From the NCBI RefSeq assembly GCF_003240565.2, contig NZ_CP117256.1, forward strand, positions 1 through 64,000: a DNA stretch of 64,000 bases, written 5' to 3'. The notes beneath the pieces were generated by a model, which saw only the letters and a list, made by a program, of their open reading frames with translations, was not told the origin of the DNA and ran no database searches. A program made the translations under genes and the position numbers. Of this stretch, positions 44,408 to 53,242 are shown piece by piece (the first letter of the stretch is position 1; each line of letters starts with the position of its first letter). This stretch comes from Rhizobium tumorigenes (GTDB lineage Bacteria > Pseudomonadota > Alphaproteobacteria > Rhizobiales > Rhizobiaceae).

Positions 44408-46468
44408 TCAATCTTCGTTCGAGACAATTCGTTGCGCCGGATCGAGACCGACATCGGCTGGATCTGGAACAGTCTGTCGAAAGATTTCTTCGATGCTGCG
44501 GCGTTGCGAAGGCGTCCGGCTCTTGCGGCCAGCGGCCTTTGAGATCGCCGTCTCAAGTGCCTTTGCCGTCGCGTTCAAATCGTCTTCGAGCCCATCTGCG
44601 GATCCCGCCTTGGATCTGTTAGGCCGGTTCTGGTGCCGTTCTGCCAATATTTTTTCCCCGGGAAGGGGCATCTGGATGATCGCCTTTGCAACGACAATAT
44701 CTTCGGTTGGACCTGCTTTTTGCGGCGGCTGAGCGACCGCAGCCATGACTGAAAGGTCAAGATTATCGGCGTGTTCTTGTCCATAACTGGCTTGTGCTGC
44801 CGGGACAGGACGGGGTGATAAGAACTCGACATCCGGAATGTCAGGCTGATTTTCCTTTGAATATGCGGCGGCGCCTTTGAACGGCTCAGCGTCGAAATAT
44901 TTCAGCTTCTCCGCGAGGATGGGTCTTTGGCCCTCGACCAATATGATCAGGCGATCCTCCGGCATTTGTCTGACTTCCTGGGGCATCATAAGGTCTCTTT
45001 CTCGGATCTGCTCGACCTTGGTTCTGCGCGGTAGCCCCATCAGTTCCAGGGTGCGCGATTGCGAATAATAGCGAATTGTGCGTTTCCCCAGCGCCCGCGA
45101 GGCGTAGTCTGCCGTCGCCTGATCGTTTGCGCCAAGGATAATCTGAAGGCCGCAGTTTCCAAGCAGGGAATGACGGGCGGTCTCGCCGTAGATCTCATCT
45201 AGATTCTTTAGATCCTGAATTATGAAAGCCATCTTGATATTATAGCCGGCGACATAGGGTAGCTTGTTCATGATCTCATCCATTCTCTTCAGCTGCCGGA
45301 ATTCGTCGAGCAGAAAATAGACGGGAAGGGCGTCCGGGTTATGCTGGCGTGTCAAAAGGTCCATCACCTGTTGCACGAAGAGGCTCAGAAGCGGGCGCAG
45401 AATGGTAACGTCCGTGATATTGGGAGCCAGATAGACGGTCACCGGCTTGCGGTGCATCGATGCAAGGTCGATTTCCGTCACACTGGTTGCTGCGATCACA
45501 CGTTCGTTGCGGAACGGCTGCATTGCCTTTTGAATGTCGAGGAGTGCCGAACGAGCGGCGCGCTCGTTCAAGGATATATAGGCGTTGAAGCTATCTGTCG
45601 TGAATCGCGACAAATCCGGCTCGGTTTCGACGACGAGCTTCATCAGGACCTGTAAGTCGACGCCAGCGTTCAGGATACTGCTTACCTCGCCAAGCGTGCG
45701 CCGGCCCTTGTAGTGCCGGCTTTCCAGCACATAGCTGATGATGCCGGCGATCACCTGCTGGGCCGTGCCCTGCCAGACCGCATTGTCGGAGCCAATGGTC
45801 TCGGGGATCAGAATGCTGGCGATGTTCTGAATATCGATCGTCCGATTGCCTCGATCGGCCCGCACAAAGTCGAGCGGATTCCAGCGATGGGTTCGCGCAG
45901 ATCCGGGCGAGAACAGATATACTTGATGGCCTGCCGCTTTCCGATGACCAGCCGTATGCTTGTAAATCTCGCCCTTGAGATCTGTCACAAGCATTGAACC
46001 CTGATGTGTCAGCGCATTGGGAATGACGTAACCGACCCCCTTGCCCGAGCGTGTCGGACCGACAACGAGATGATGGCGATCGTCCTGCCGACGAAGAATA
46101 TGCCTGCCAAGACGGCCGACGACTAGGCCTTCCTTGCGCAGCCATTTTCCGTGCCGAAGGGTCGCCAGATTTTGAAATGCCGCGTCGCCAAGTGGGTTGG
46201 TCGGGCGGCGCAGCCCAAACGCCCCAACGGCCACCGACAGAAGGCTTGCCGGAACAAGAGCCATCAACGCTGCGATCTGGAGGTTCCTGTTGTTTGGGTA
46301 GAGCCAGATCTGTTGAAACGGAGCGAAAGGGTTGCTCGTCACCGTCAGATGCAGAATGCGGCCGTCCTTATAGATGAGCTCCAAGGCGACGCCGTATGCA
46401 ATCATCCAAACCGCCGTGGCGGTCAGCAGACAAAATGTCAGATAGATGAATTGATATGAGCGGCTCAC
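44408..46468 (-). CDS. virD4: VirD4, type IV coupling protein
   Basis: A 686-residue T4CP that recruits the relaxase-DNA complex to the VirB channel. Two N-terminal membrane segments (about residues 5-30 and 60-85), Walker A VVGPTRSGKGVGYVIP near residue 136, and Walker B VYFLLDEFRQL near 385. The C-terminal 150 residues are Pro/Ala-rich and less conserved. The GTG start overlaps the virB11 stop (GTGA), so it is the last gene of the virB operon. Length matches VirD4 of Agrobacterium-type systems. Confidence 0.95.
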   Translation of the reverse strand: MSRSYQFIYLTFCLLTATAVWMIAYGVALELIYKDGRILHLTVTSNPFAPFQQIWLYPNNRNLQIAALMALVPASLLSVAVGAFGLRRPTNPLGDAAFQNLATLRHGKWLRKEGLVVGRLGRHILRRQDDRHHLVVGPTRSGKGVGYVIPNALTHQGSMLVTDLKGEIYKHTAGHRKAAGHQVYLFSPGSARTHRWNPLDFVRADRGNRTIDIQNIASILIPETIGSDNAVWQGTAQQVIAGIISYVLESRHYKGRRTLGEVSSILNAGVDLQVLMKLVVETEPDLSRFTTDSFNAYISLNERAARSALLDIQKAMQPFRNERVIAATSVTEIDLASMHRKPVTVYLAPNITDVTILRPLLSLFVQQVMDLLTRQHNPDALPVYFLLDEFRQLKRMDEIMNKLPYVAGYNIKMAFIIQDLKNLDEIYGETARHSLLGNCGLQIILGANDQATADYASRALGKRTIRYYSQSRTLELMGLPRRTKVEQIRERDLMMPQEVRQMPEDRLIILVEGQRPILAEKLKYFDAEPFKGAAAYSKENQPDIPDVEFLSPRPVPAAQASYGQEHADNLDLSVMAAVAQPPQKAGPTEDIVVAKAIIQMPLPGEKILAERHQNRPNRSKAGSADGLEDDLNATAKALETAISKAAGRKSRTPSQRRSIEEIFRQTVPDPADVGLDPAQRIVSNED

Positions 46469-47496
46469 CGGCCTGACCGCGCATAAAAGATCTCCGAGAT
46501 GCCGCGCTTGCCGCCGTCCCGCCGTAGCTGGATCACGATCGGGATGACCATCTGGATATAGGACATGAGATCCTGCTTGTTGTAGCCGGCGGACATGCCA
46601 CCTTGCATCATCATCATGGCGAGTTGCTCATAGGCCCCAAGCGGGGTATCGGCATGCACGGTCGACATGCTGCCGGGATGGCCGGTATTGATGGCTCTAA
46701 GAAAGGCAAAGGCCTCGGTACCCCGGATCTCGCCGACGAACAACCGATCGGGTCGCATGCGCAACGAGGCTTCGAGCAAACTCTGGATCGTGACATGCGC
46801 CGTTCCCTGATCTCCTCTGGATGCCAGCAGATGCACGACATTGCGTTGGGGCGGAAACAGTTCCCGGGTGTCTTCCAACGTCAGAATGCGCTCGCGATGG
46901 TCTATTGATCGAAGGCAGGCATTGAGGAACGTCGTCTTGCCGGACGAAGTCCCGCCACTAATCAGGATGGAGACACGATTTCGGATAGCGGCATCGATGA
47001 ATGCATAGATGTCTCCGTCGTCAAGCCGTTGCATAAGGCCCTGCTCTATATGGTTCAGGCCGCCGCCGCGGGCAATCGCGACGCGCTCCAGCCCGCCATT
47101 GTCGCGGTAATCTTCCAGCGTGAAACTGCTCCGCACCTGCTTGCGAATGGAGATTGCGCCGCCGTCGGGTGCTGCGGGCGGAAGGACGATCTGGATGCGC
47201 TCGCCCGTGGGCAAGGCAGCGCTGAGGATCGGGCTTGCCCGGCTGATGAATTGATGGGTGACACCGGCGACACGCTCCCCGATATGCTCGATCTCGGTGG
47301 ACGAAAGCTCCGAAATGCAATGGTGCTCCATTGCTGCGGCGCCCAGGCGCTCAACAAACACCTCCCCTGGCCGGTTGATGGAGACTTCCACCACATCGGG
47401 ATCGGTGAGGAACGGCGCGATCGGCGCCAGTGCTCGCCCGAGAAAATACAGAGGGCCGCTATCGTCCGGATGCCGCCTGGCGAATGCCTCGCTCAT
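46465..47496 (-). CDS. virB11: VirB11, secretion ATPase
   Basis: A 343-residue hexameric ATPase at the cytoplasmic face of the channel. Walker A ISGGTSSGKTTFLNACL near residue 182, Asp box ILTLEDTRELF, RPDRLFVGEIRGTEAFAFL and His box TGHPGSMSTVHAD are all intact. AGGAG lies 9 bases before the ATG. The start overlaps the virB10 end by 38 bases. Confidence 0.97.
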   Translation of the reverse strand: MSEAFARRHPDDSGPLYFLGRALAPIAPFLTDPDVVEVSINRPGEVFVERLGAAAMEHHCISELSSTEIEHIGERVAGVTHQFISRASPILSAALPTGERIQIVLPPAAPDGGAISIRKQVRSSFTLEDYRDNGGLERVAIARGGGLNHIEQGLMQRLDDGDIYAFIDAAIRNRVSILISGGTSSGKTTFLNACLRSIDHRERILTLEDTRELFPPQRNVVHLLASRGDQGTAHVTIQSLLEASLRMRPDRLFVGEIRGTEAFAFLRAINTGHPGSMSTVHADTPLGAYEQLAMMMMQGGMSAGYNKQDLMSYIQMVIPIVIQLRRDGGKRGISEIFYARSGR

Positions 47497-48700
47497 GCTT
47501 GATCTCCTTCAACGCCTCCTCGACCGGATCCGGATACATCGCCGAGAAGTCGAGGTCCTGACGGACATAGGCAAAAATCCGCTCACCCTGGGCGACGGAG
47601 ATCGTCGGCGGGATCTTCACGTTCTCACCCAAGGCCTGATTGGCCATGTCGGAAAAGGTGCGGGCGATCGTCTCCCGGGCGAGGTCCGCAGCGCGATCGG
47701 AATTGGTTTCGCTGCTGCCGTTGTTATACTGACCGCTTCCATAACCGGTGAGATAGCTGGAGCCGGCGCCGACAATGGACAGAAGGATAGCCGACCCGAA
47801 CCGCTCGCGCCATTTGTTGTCGATCAAGCCGGTCAAGCCTGAGCGACCCAGGCTGTCTGTCCCGATGCTGTTCAATCGCACCGATACGCCATCGTCGCGC
47901 AGGAGGCGCGTCCAGATTACAAAGATGCGCTTTTGACCTCTCGTAACGTCTGACTGATACTCGCCGATCAGGCGCGTTCCCGTCGGTATCAGGATACGGC
48001 GTCCATCGAAAGAATAGACATCCTGCGAAACGATTGCCCGGATCTGGCCAGGCAAATCGCTGTTGATAGCAGTCTCCAGAATTCCCGGGATCAACGTCCC
48101 CTCCGGTATCATCGCATCGATGCGCGCAATCTGCCGTGCCTTCGCTGCCCGATCGCCGATGGCAGACGCGTTTGCAAGGAACTTGCTGTTGCGATCTTCA
48201 CCAGCGACCGTAGGACCACTCTCGGCGCCCGATCCCAGAGACCCGTTCGCACTATCGGCCTTAGCTGAGTCGATTATGACCTGCTTGGAAAGGAAGCGCT
48301 TTGGAAACTCTTCGACCTTGGGTGTTTCTGCGGGCGGCGCGGCGTCGTCCGTTTGTATTTCCCCGGGAGGCGGCGGGACTTCGAATTCAGTCGTGTCGGA
48401 TTGTTTCGGGGCCGGCGGCGGATCGGGAAGTTTGATGACGGGCTCCGGCTGTCTTTCAGGCGGCTTGTCCTGTTCCCGCAGAAAAGAAGGCGGCCGGAAG
48501 GTGGTGGTCGAAAATTCCTCATCGCCGTTCATGACATCGCGCGCTTGCCTTTGAGGTGCAAAGACGATCGCATAGGCAAGCGCTGCACCACCCAGCAACA
48601 GGGCGGCGCTGCCGAAGACCTGCTTTGTGCGCGCGCGCTTGTCCTCAATTTCCGTCGCATCGGCTGCCATCATGGCTTCAAGTTCAGGTGCCGACTTCAT
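47459..48700 (-). CDS. virB10: VirB10, envelope-spanning channel protein
   Basis: A 413-residue protein. N-terminal cytosolic part, one membrane segment (SAALLLGGAALAYAIVFA, about residues 28-45), a Pro-rich periplasmic linker (PPAPKQSDTTEFEVPPPPGE), and the conserved C-terminal beta-barrel with LIPTGTRLIGEYQSDV and LTRLNSIGTDSLG-like segments (VRLNSIGTDSLGRSGLTG). Start set at the ATG overlapping the virB9 stop (ATGA). It forms the core complex with VirB7 and VirB9. Confidence 0.96.
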   Translation of the reverse strand: MKSAPELEAMMAADATEIEDKRARTKQVFGSAALLLGGAALAYAIVFAPQRQARDVMNGDEEFSTTTFRPPSFLREQDKPPERQPEPVIKLPDPPPAPKQSDTTEFEVPPPPGEIQTDDAAPPAETPKVEEFPKRFLSKQVIIDSAKADSANGSLGSGAESGPTVAGEDRNSKFLANASAIGDRAAKARQIARIDAMIPEGTLIPGILETAINSDLPGQIRAIVSQDVYSFDGRRILIPTGTRLIGEYQSDVTRGQKRIFVIWTRLLRDDGVSVRLNSIGTDSLGRSGLTGLIDNKWRERFGSAILLSIVGAGSSYLTGYGSGQYNNGSSETNSDRAADLARETIARTFSDMANQALGENVKIPPTISVAQGERIFAYVRQDLDFSAMYPDPVEEALKEIKHERGIRQAASGR

Positions 48701-49509
48701 CCGTTGCCGCTCCATTTGCGTGCGCGTGCCTTCTCGTCGTGGAGCGGGGCCATGATATTCGGATCGGGAGCACCGAAATCAGGCTTTCTGAGATTGAAGA
48801 TGCAGGTCCAGGTCGTCCCGTCACGCAGGGTAAATTGGGTCGCTGTGCCATCGACGACGATGTACTCACGTTCCCGTCGATAGTTGAGGAGGGTTTCCGA
48901 AAAATCTGAATTGACGACAAAAATGGCCGGCACCTTGTGACCAAATTTAAAGAAGGTTTTCCTTCCATCGTCAAAAACCATGGCCGGCTTGAGCCCGTTG
49001 CCGGAAAAAGAATAATCTATATTGACGTTTGTCTTGTCGATGTCTGAAATGTTTGGACTTGCAGCACGCTCCTCCGCCTCCTTCCGCAATGAGGCGTTCA
49101 AATCCTTTTCCGGATATATGAACCGGATGCCGAACACCTTCTTTCCTGCGTCGGGCGCAAAATCGTTGAGCTCGAGGTAGTAGATCCGCTTGTTGGTGAC
49201 GACGTTGAGGTTGGTCGTGACGTTCCTGCCCTTTGGCTTGACGAAGAGGATATTACCCTTGTCGGTCGGGACGACATCCCAGCTTTCTGTGTCTCCAAGC
49301 GCGATGGTCTCGAATTTCTCGTCTTCGTCAAAGATGATCATGGTCGAGATCCCGTATGTGGCAAATACCTTCACGACGTTGTTGGGCTGATAGACGACGC
49401 TTGTGACGCGTGGATCGAGGCGGCCGGCGACTGGTGTCTGCAGGGCGTTGACAGGGCCAACCATGACCAGAGGGGTTGCGGCCACCAGGCGAAGGAGGGT
49501 GGCTCTCAT
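48697..49509 (-). CDS. virB9: VirB9, outer-membrane core protein
   Basis: A 270-residue periplasmic protein with a signal peptide (MRATLLRLVAATPLVMVGPV then NA). The N-terminal beta domain (DPRVTSVVYQPNNVVKVFAT) and C-terminal domain (PAMVFDDGRKTFFKFG, FVVNSDFSETLLNYRREREY) are family-typical. Start at 49509 overlaps the virB8 stop (ATGA). It pairs with VirB10 and the small lipoprotein in the core complex. Confidence 0.96.
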   Translation of the reverse strand: MRATLLRLVAATPLVMVGPVNALQTPVAGRLDPRVTSVVYQPNNVVKVFATYGISTMIIFDEDEKFETIALGDTESWDVVPTDKGNILFVKPKGRNVTTNLNVVTNKRIYYLELNDFAPDAGKKVFGIRFIYPEKDLNASLRKEAEERAASPNISDIDKTNVNIDYSFSGNGLKPAMVFDDGRKTFFKFGHKVPAIFVVNSDFSETLLNYRREREYIVVDGTATQFTLRDGTTWTCIFNLRKPDFGAPDPNIMAPLHDEKARARKWSGNG

Positions 49510-50198
49510 GGATTGCCCTCCGTGACAGTCTCCTGATCGCGTCGATAGTCGTAGACTTGGAAACCGAGAGGGTTTTCGAACCGCCATTCGTTCGTCGCCG
49601 GTGTGTCTGTGTACCGATAGCGGACGACAGCTATCCAGTGCCGGGGAATCGTCTCGCTGTCGGACGTTTCATAGGTTGCAAAGCGAACGATGCCTGTGCT
49701 GCTGTTTGGCAAGGTCACGGAAGCAATCTCGGTGGTGATACGCTTATTTTTCCCGTAAGTCCGAGCTGGGTTTTTGACATTTGCGGCACTGTAGAGATCC
49801 TGCAAGTCGGACGCTGCCTTGCCTGTCGAGAGAAGTGCGGCGATACCGAAGTTCTGCTCGATTGCGTAGGGATCGTAGCCTTCACGTGCACGGATGTAGC
49901 GCACGATGTTTGCCTGTGTGATCGCCTGCTGTTCGGTCAGGTTGGTCGGTCGTGTAAGACCGGACTTGACCTCCAAGTAGCCTGTGTTCTTGTCGACCTC
50001 GACGATGTAGGGCTCGAAGGTTTTGAGCGGCACCAACATGACCAATGCAAGCAGGCTCAGGATGGTTATGCCCGCAAAGATCATGGTGACAAACCAGGCA
50101 AGCGAGCGCGAGCGTTTCGCCCGCTTCACGATTTCCTGCTCCCAGATATCGCCGCTCTGGTAGTAGGATATGAGTTTGATGTCTCTTGGATCTGCCAT
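49506..50198 (-). CDS. virB8: VirB8, inner-membrane assembly factor
   Basis: A 230-residue bitopic protein: cytosolic N-terminus, one membrane helix (about residues 32-56, WFVTMIFAGITILSLLALVM), and a periplasmic NTF2-like domain with YIRAREGYDPYAIEQNF and HWIAVVRYRY. It nucleates assembly of the channel. GGGGA lies 5 bases upstream of the ATG. Confidence 0.95.
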   Translation of the reverse strand: MADPRDIKLISYYQSGDIWEQEIVKRAKRSRSLAWFVTMIFAGITILSLLALVMLVPLKTFEPYIVEVDKNTGYLEVKSGLTRPTNLTEQQAITQANIVRYIRAREGYDPYAIEQNFGIAALLSTGKAASDLQDLYSAANVKNPARTYGKNKRITTEIASVTLPNSSTGIVRFATYETSDSETIPRHWIAVVRYRYTDTPATNEWRFENPLGFQVYDYRRDQETVTEGNP

Positions 50199-50231
50199 CG
50201 TTCCCCATGCTTTCGAACGAGCAGCACATGC

Positions 50232-51239
50232 CTATCGAGGCATGCTGTGCTCACTGATCTTGGATTGCATTGCCGCTCTGGCGGAACTGACGCTGTCATG
50301 GCTTGGATCGCGCTTTGCCGGGCGGACCACAAAGCCCGCAACACCCGCGACCGTTCTCGCCCCGGCGGCAGGTGCCCGACGCAGCAGCCGACGCGCAACC
50401 GCACTGCCCGCGTTACCAACTCCAGCAGAAATTCCGCCGGCGATACCCTGGCCCAAGGACTGAATGTATAACATCACGAATGCCCCGGCTGCGCAGAGCA
50501 GGAGAAAACCCGCCACATCTGCCAGGGTGAGTGTTCGTGTGCCGCTTGCGACATCGATCTTACTGAGTTCCGGGTTCATGGCGGCGATGAGGAATGCCGC
50601 TATGACGTACACAAACAGGGGGATGAGGGCGTAAGTCAGGACCTGATTGAACCACCCCAACCCATAGACGCGCGTTCGATCGAACAGCATGCAGGAAATG
50701 AAGATGGGAGATGTGCCGATCAGCACCCACAGCATCACCTTGGCCAGTATGAGAATTGCAAGAGCCACCGCAATGAACAAAGCGGCCCCAATCATGATGA
50801 GGGTGCCGATCATGCTTGGCAGAATGGAGAAGTAACCGGACTGCTCGGCAAAGGCGGATGCAGCCTTGTTCGCCGTTTCCCAGATCATCGACAGGCCATT
50901 TGTCGGCTCGGCGATCCCGGTTCCGGACGCGCTGAGGATGGCTTTGCCGACGTCTTCCGGCATGGTGTTGATCCACCTGTAGATGAAATCGTTGAAATTG
51001 CTCCAGGAACGGACCAGCGCGATGATGATCATCATCCGGACAATGCGGCTTATGATCTCTGCGACGCTGATGCGGGCTGTTCCCATGAGGAGCTGGAGAC
51101 CGTAATAGGCCACGTAGACGACAAGCATGACCTTGAGGAGGGGCAGGATTTCGTTGCCGACGATCGTATAGGCCTTTTCGGAAAAGCTGGTCCCGGAGTT
51201 TTCTATTCTATCCAGAAGGTCGCCCAGGAAATCCTGCAT
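50232..51239 (-). CDS. virB6: VirB6, polytopic inner-membrane protein
   Basis: A 335-residue protein with five or more membrane segments (for example LLKVMLVVYVAYYGLQLLMG, LIMIGAALFIAVALAILILA and VLTYALIPLFVYVIAAFLIA) and the conserved Trp-rich central part (LVRSWSNFNDFIYRWINTMP). It guides DNA through the inner membrane. GGAG lies 10 bases before the ATG. C-terminal 50 residues are Arg/Ala-rich and variable. Confidence 0.95.
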   Translation of the reverse strand: MQDFLGDLLDRIENSGTSFSEKAYTIVGNEILPLLKVMLVVYVAYYGLQLLMGTARISVAEIISRIVRMMIIIALVRSWSNFNDFIYRWINTMPEDVGKAILSASGTGIAEPTNGLSMIWETANKAASAFAEQSGYFSILPSMIGTLIMIGAALFIAVALAILILAKVMLWVLIGTSPIFISCMLFDRTRVYGLGWFNQVLTYALIPLFVYVIAAFLIAAMNPELSKIDVASGTRTLTLADVAGFLLLCAAGAFVMLYIQSLGQGIAGGISAGVGNAGSAVARRLLRRAPAAGARTVAGVAGFVVRPAKRDPSHDSVSSARAAMQSKISEHSMPR

Positions 51240-51241
51240 GT

Positions 51242-51457
51242 CTATTCTCCGTCGATCACGCCAATGGCTGCAAACGCCAGGCTTGGATCATTGATCGGAT
51301 GCATCGGGCCGCATTCCCTGCGCGGATCTGCGGCGTAGGAGGATAGCCCTGCCGGCCGTTTGCAGGGCGCGGTCCTGTCCTTGAGAGCGGCGCAGCCCGA
51401 CGGGAGTGCCGCCAAGAGGATGACGGCCAGCGCAGCCCGCACGCCATCAGTTGCCAT
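51242..51457 (-). CDS. Small lipoprotein, VirB7-like or entry exclusion (EexN-like)
   Basis: A 71-residue protein with a hydrophobic leader and Cys after PSG (LAALPSGC), an imperfect lipobox. Two further Cys residues follow (APC, REC). In Ti plasmids VirB7 follows VirB6, but in IncN- and pSB102-like systems a lipoprotein with similar Cys spacing and position between the VirB5 and VirB6 genes (EexN) blocks entry of a second plasmid. This protein lies between virB5 and virB6, so both readings are open. Start overlaps the virB5 stop by 11 bases. Confidence 0.65.
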   Translation of the reverse strand: MATDGVRAALAVILLAALPSGCAALKDRTAPCKRPAGLSSYAADPRRECGPMHPINDPSLAFAAIGVIDGE

Positions 51458-52151
51458 AGCTCAGTGACTTCTTGCTGTTGGAAATATCCGTCAGGCGGCG
51501 CTGGTTCTCGGCTTGCAGGGATGTCACGGCGCCGTTCATCACTCCGATCATCTCGTTGAGGGTGAGGCCAGACTGAACCTGAATCTGGGTGTTCTGGTCG
51601 ATCGATCCCTTGATGTCGTCAGCCTTTCCGATCTGTTGCCCAGCCCGCTCGAAGGACGATCGCCGGGTCTCGATGGCCTTCTGGGAACCCGTAATCAGCG
51701 CGGAGACACCGAGCACGGTATTGACGAGCTGTTCATAGGACTTGTCACCGGAAAGGTCGCTGTTCTCCCTTCCAGACAGGGATTTCACCAGCTGCAGGTC
51801 ATTGATGAAGGTTGAGGCAGCCTTGGCGACATCGCTGCTCATGTTCCCGAAATTCGGCACGCCGTCTTTGAGGATGCTGTCGAAGGAGGGCATGGAGGAC
51901 ACGCTGAACCCCTCTCCGATAGCGAGATTTTGCAAAGGCTGTGCGGTGCGACCGCGATCGCCGGTGACGGCCTTCAGGGTCTCCTCGACCGTGGAGAGGA
52001 TATTTTTATTGGTATCGAGGATGCGGTCGGTCGTATCCGCGGTCTGCTTGGCAATCTTGTAGTTGGTCCTGTCGATGACGGGGACATCGGCATAAGCGAA
52101 CCGTGTCATCACGACGATGGCGATGAATACAAAGAATGCGTGTCTCATCAT
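51447..52151 (-). CDS. virB5: VirB5, minor pilus component
   Basis: A 234-residue secreted protein, predicted to sit at the pilus tip and contact the recipient. Signal peptide MMRHAFFVFIAIVVMTRFAY then A, mature start DVPVIDRTNYKIAKQTADTT. The rest is a long helical bundle (VEETLKAVTGD, FINDLQLVKSL, QLVNTVLGVSALITGSQKAI). Start chosen at the ATG with GGAG 6 bases upstream. Family assigned by position, leader and helical pattern. Confidence 0.87.
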   Translation of the reverse strand: MMRHAFFVFIAIVVMTRFAYADVPVIDRTNYKIAKQTADTTDRILDTNKNILSTVEETLKAVTGDRGRTAQPLQNLAIGEGFSVSSMPSFDSILKDGVPNFGNMSSDVAKAASTFINDLQLVKSLSGRENSDLSGDKSYEQLVNTVLGVSALITGSQKAIETRRSSFERAGQQIGKADDIKGSIDQNTQIQVQSGLTLNEMIGVMNGAVTSLQAENQRRLTDISNSKKSLSYGN

Positions 52152-52159
52152 TTGTCTCC

Positions 52160-53242
52160 TCACTGCGTTTGCAGCATCAGCTGAATCTGGTCGCCGGTCT
52201 GGATCGGCTTGACGCAGGCCTGACGTCCATCACTCCACACGAGGCCTTGCGCTGTGTCGCAGAGCACCGGCGGATCTCGCGACCTGCCGTCGTCACGGGC
52301 AGAGGCGGTCGAGCGAGACGAACTCGACAGGCTCGACAGCAAGACGCCATTGCGCGAATTGACAAGATCGGAGAGGCTGGCCTCGAGCTTGATCACCATG
52401 TTCATCATCTCCAGATTGGCATTGCGCGCGGCCGAGTTGTGGTCCCAGCTGTCCTGGATCGTGCTAGTCTGCAGGGAGCCAAGCTGCTGGTACCAGCTCG
52501 AAACGTTGGAGAGACTCTCGCTGGCGGCGGCCGTCGTTTCCATCGCGGTCAGTGTCGCGTCGCGCATATGGCTGTAGGCGGTTTCTCCCCCACCATAATT
52601 CACCGGTATGCCGGACTTGTCGGAACCTGCGAAGGCAGGCAACCATTTCTGGGTGATGCTGGCAACGTAGCCTTCGGTTTCCTTGAATGGTGGGATGCCG
52701 CCATATTTATCGACATTGCCCGGCCCTGAATTGTAGGCGGCAAGCGCCAGAGACACGTTTCCACCATTGCGCATCAGCTGCTCCTTATAATAGCGGGCGC
52801 CGCCACGCAGATTGTCTTCGATGTTGTTCGCGTCGACACCGAGCTGCGCGGCGGTGCCGGGCATCAGCTGTGCAAGACCGGTGGCGCCTGCCTGCGATTT
52901 TGCGCAAGGGTTGAAGCGGCTCTCTTGATAGATGAGGGCGAGAAACTGATTTTCGTCGACACCTTCTTCGCGTGCGATCCTGCGCACAAGCCCGGAAATC
53001 TCCGGGTTCGCCTCGGCGGCCGAAACGGGATCGTTGGACCTGCCTCTTCGAAACATGGAGCAGTTGACCAAAGCGTGGATCGTCGATCGGTCCTTGTCTG
53101 CCTTTTCGATCGAAGTCGTCGTTTCAGCCCGTTTCTGGTCCTGCCTTCGGTTGGTATCGTCACGCACGGGCACATCCGCATAGGCAAGCAGCGGCGCGCA
53201 CAATGCGGACAGGATCAACACGGGAAAGGTCGCGCTCCTCAT
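52160..53242 (-). CDS. Lytic transglycosylase with VirB5-like N-terminus
   Basis: A 360-residue secreted protein. The signal peptide ends LLAYA and the mature start DVPVRDDTNRRQDQKRAETT closely matches that of VirB5 (DVPVIDRTN). Residues 90-200 form a transglycosylase (SLT) domain: LALIYQESRFNPCAKSQAGA with the catalytic Glu, TGLAQLMPGTAAQLGVD, ALAAYNSGPGNV. The last 150 residues are helical and VirB5-like (LSNVSSWYQQLGSLQTSTIQ). It begins at an ATGA overlap with virB4. It is a second peptidoglycan-cutting enzyme in the operon besides VirB1. Confidence 0.85.
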   Translation of the reverse strand: MRSATFPVLILSALCAPLLAYADVPVRDDTNRRQDQKRAETTTSIEKADKDRSTIHALVNCSMFRRGRSNDPVSAAEANPEISGLVRRIAREEGVDENQFLALIYQESRFNPCAKSQAGATGLAQLMPGTAAQLGVDANNIEDNLRGGARYYKEQLMRNGGNVSLALAAYNSGPGNVDKYGGIPPFKETEGYVASITQKWLPAFAGSDKSGIPVNYGGGETAYSHMRDATLTAMETTAAASESLSNVSSWYQQLGSLQTSTIQDSWDHNSAARNANLEMMNMVIKLEASLSDLVNSRNGVLLSSLSSSSRSTASARDDGRSRDPPVLCDTAQGLVWSDGRQACVKPIQTGDQIQLMLQTQ

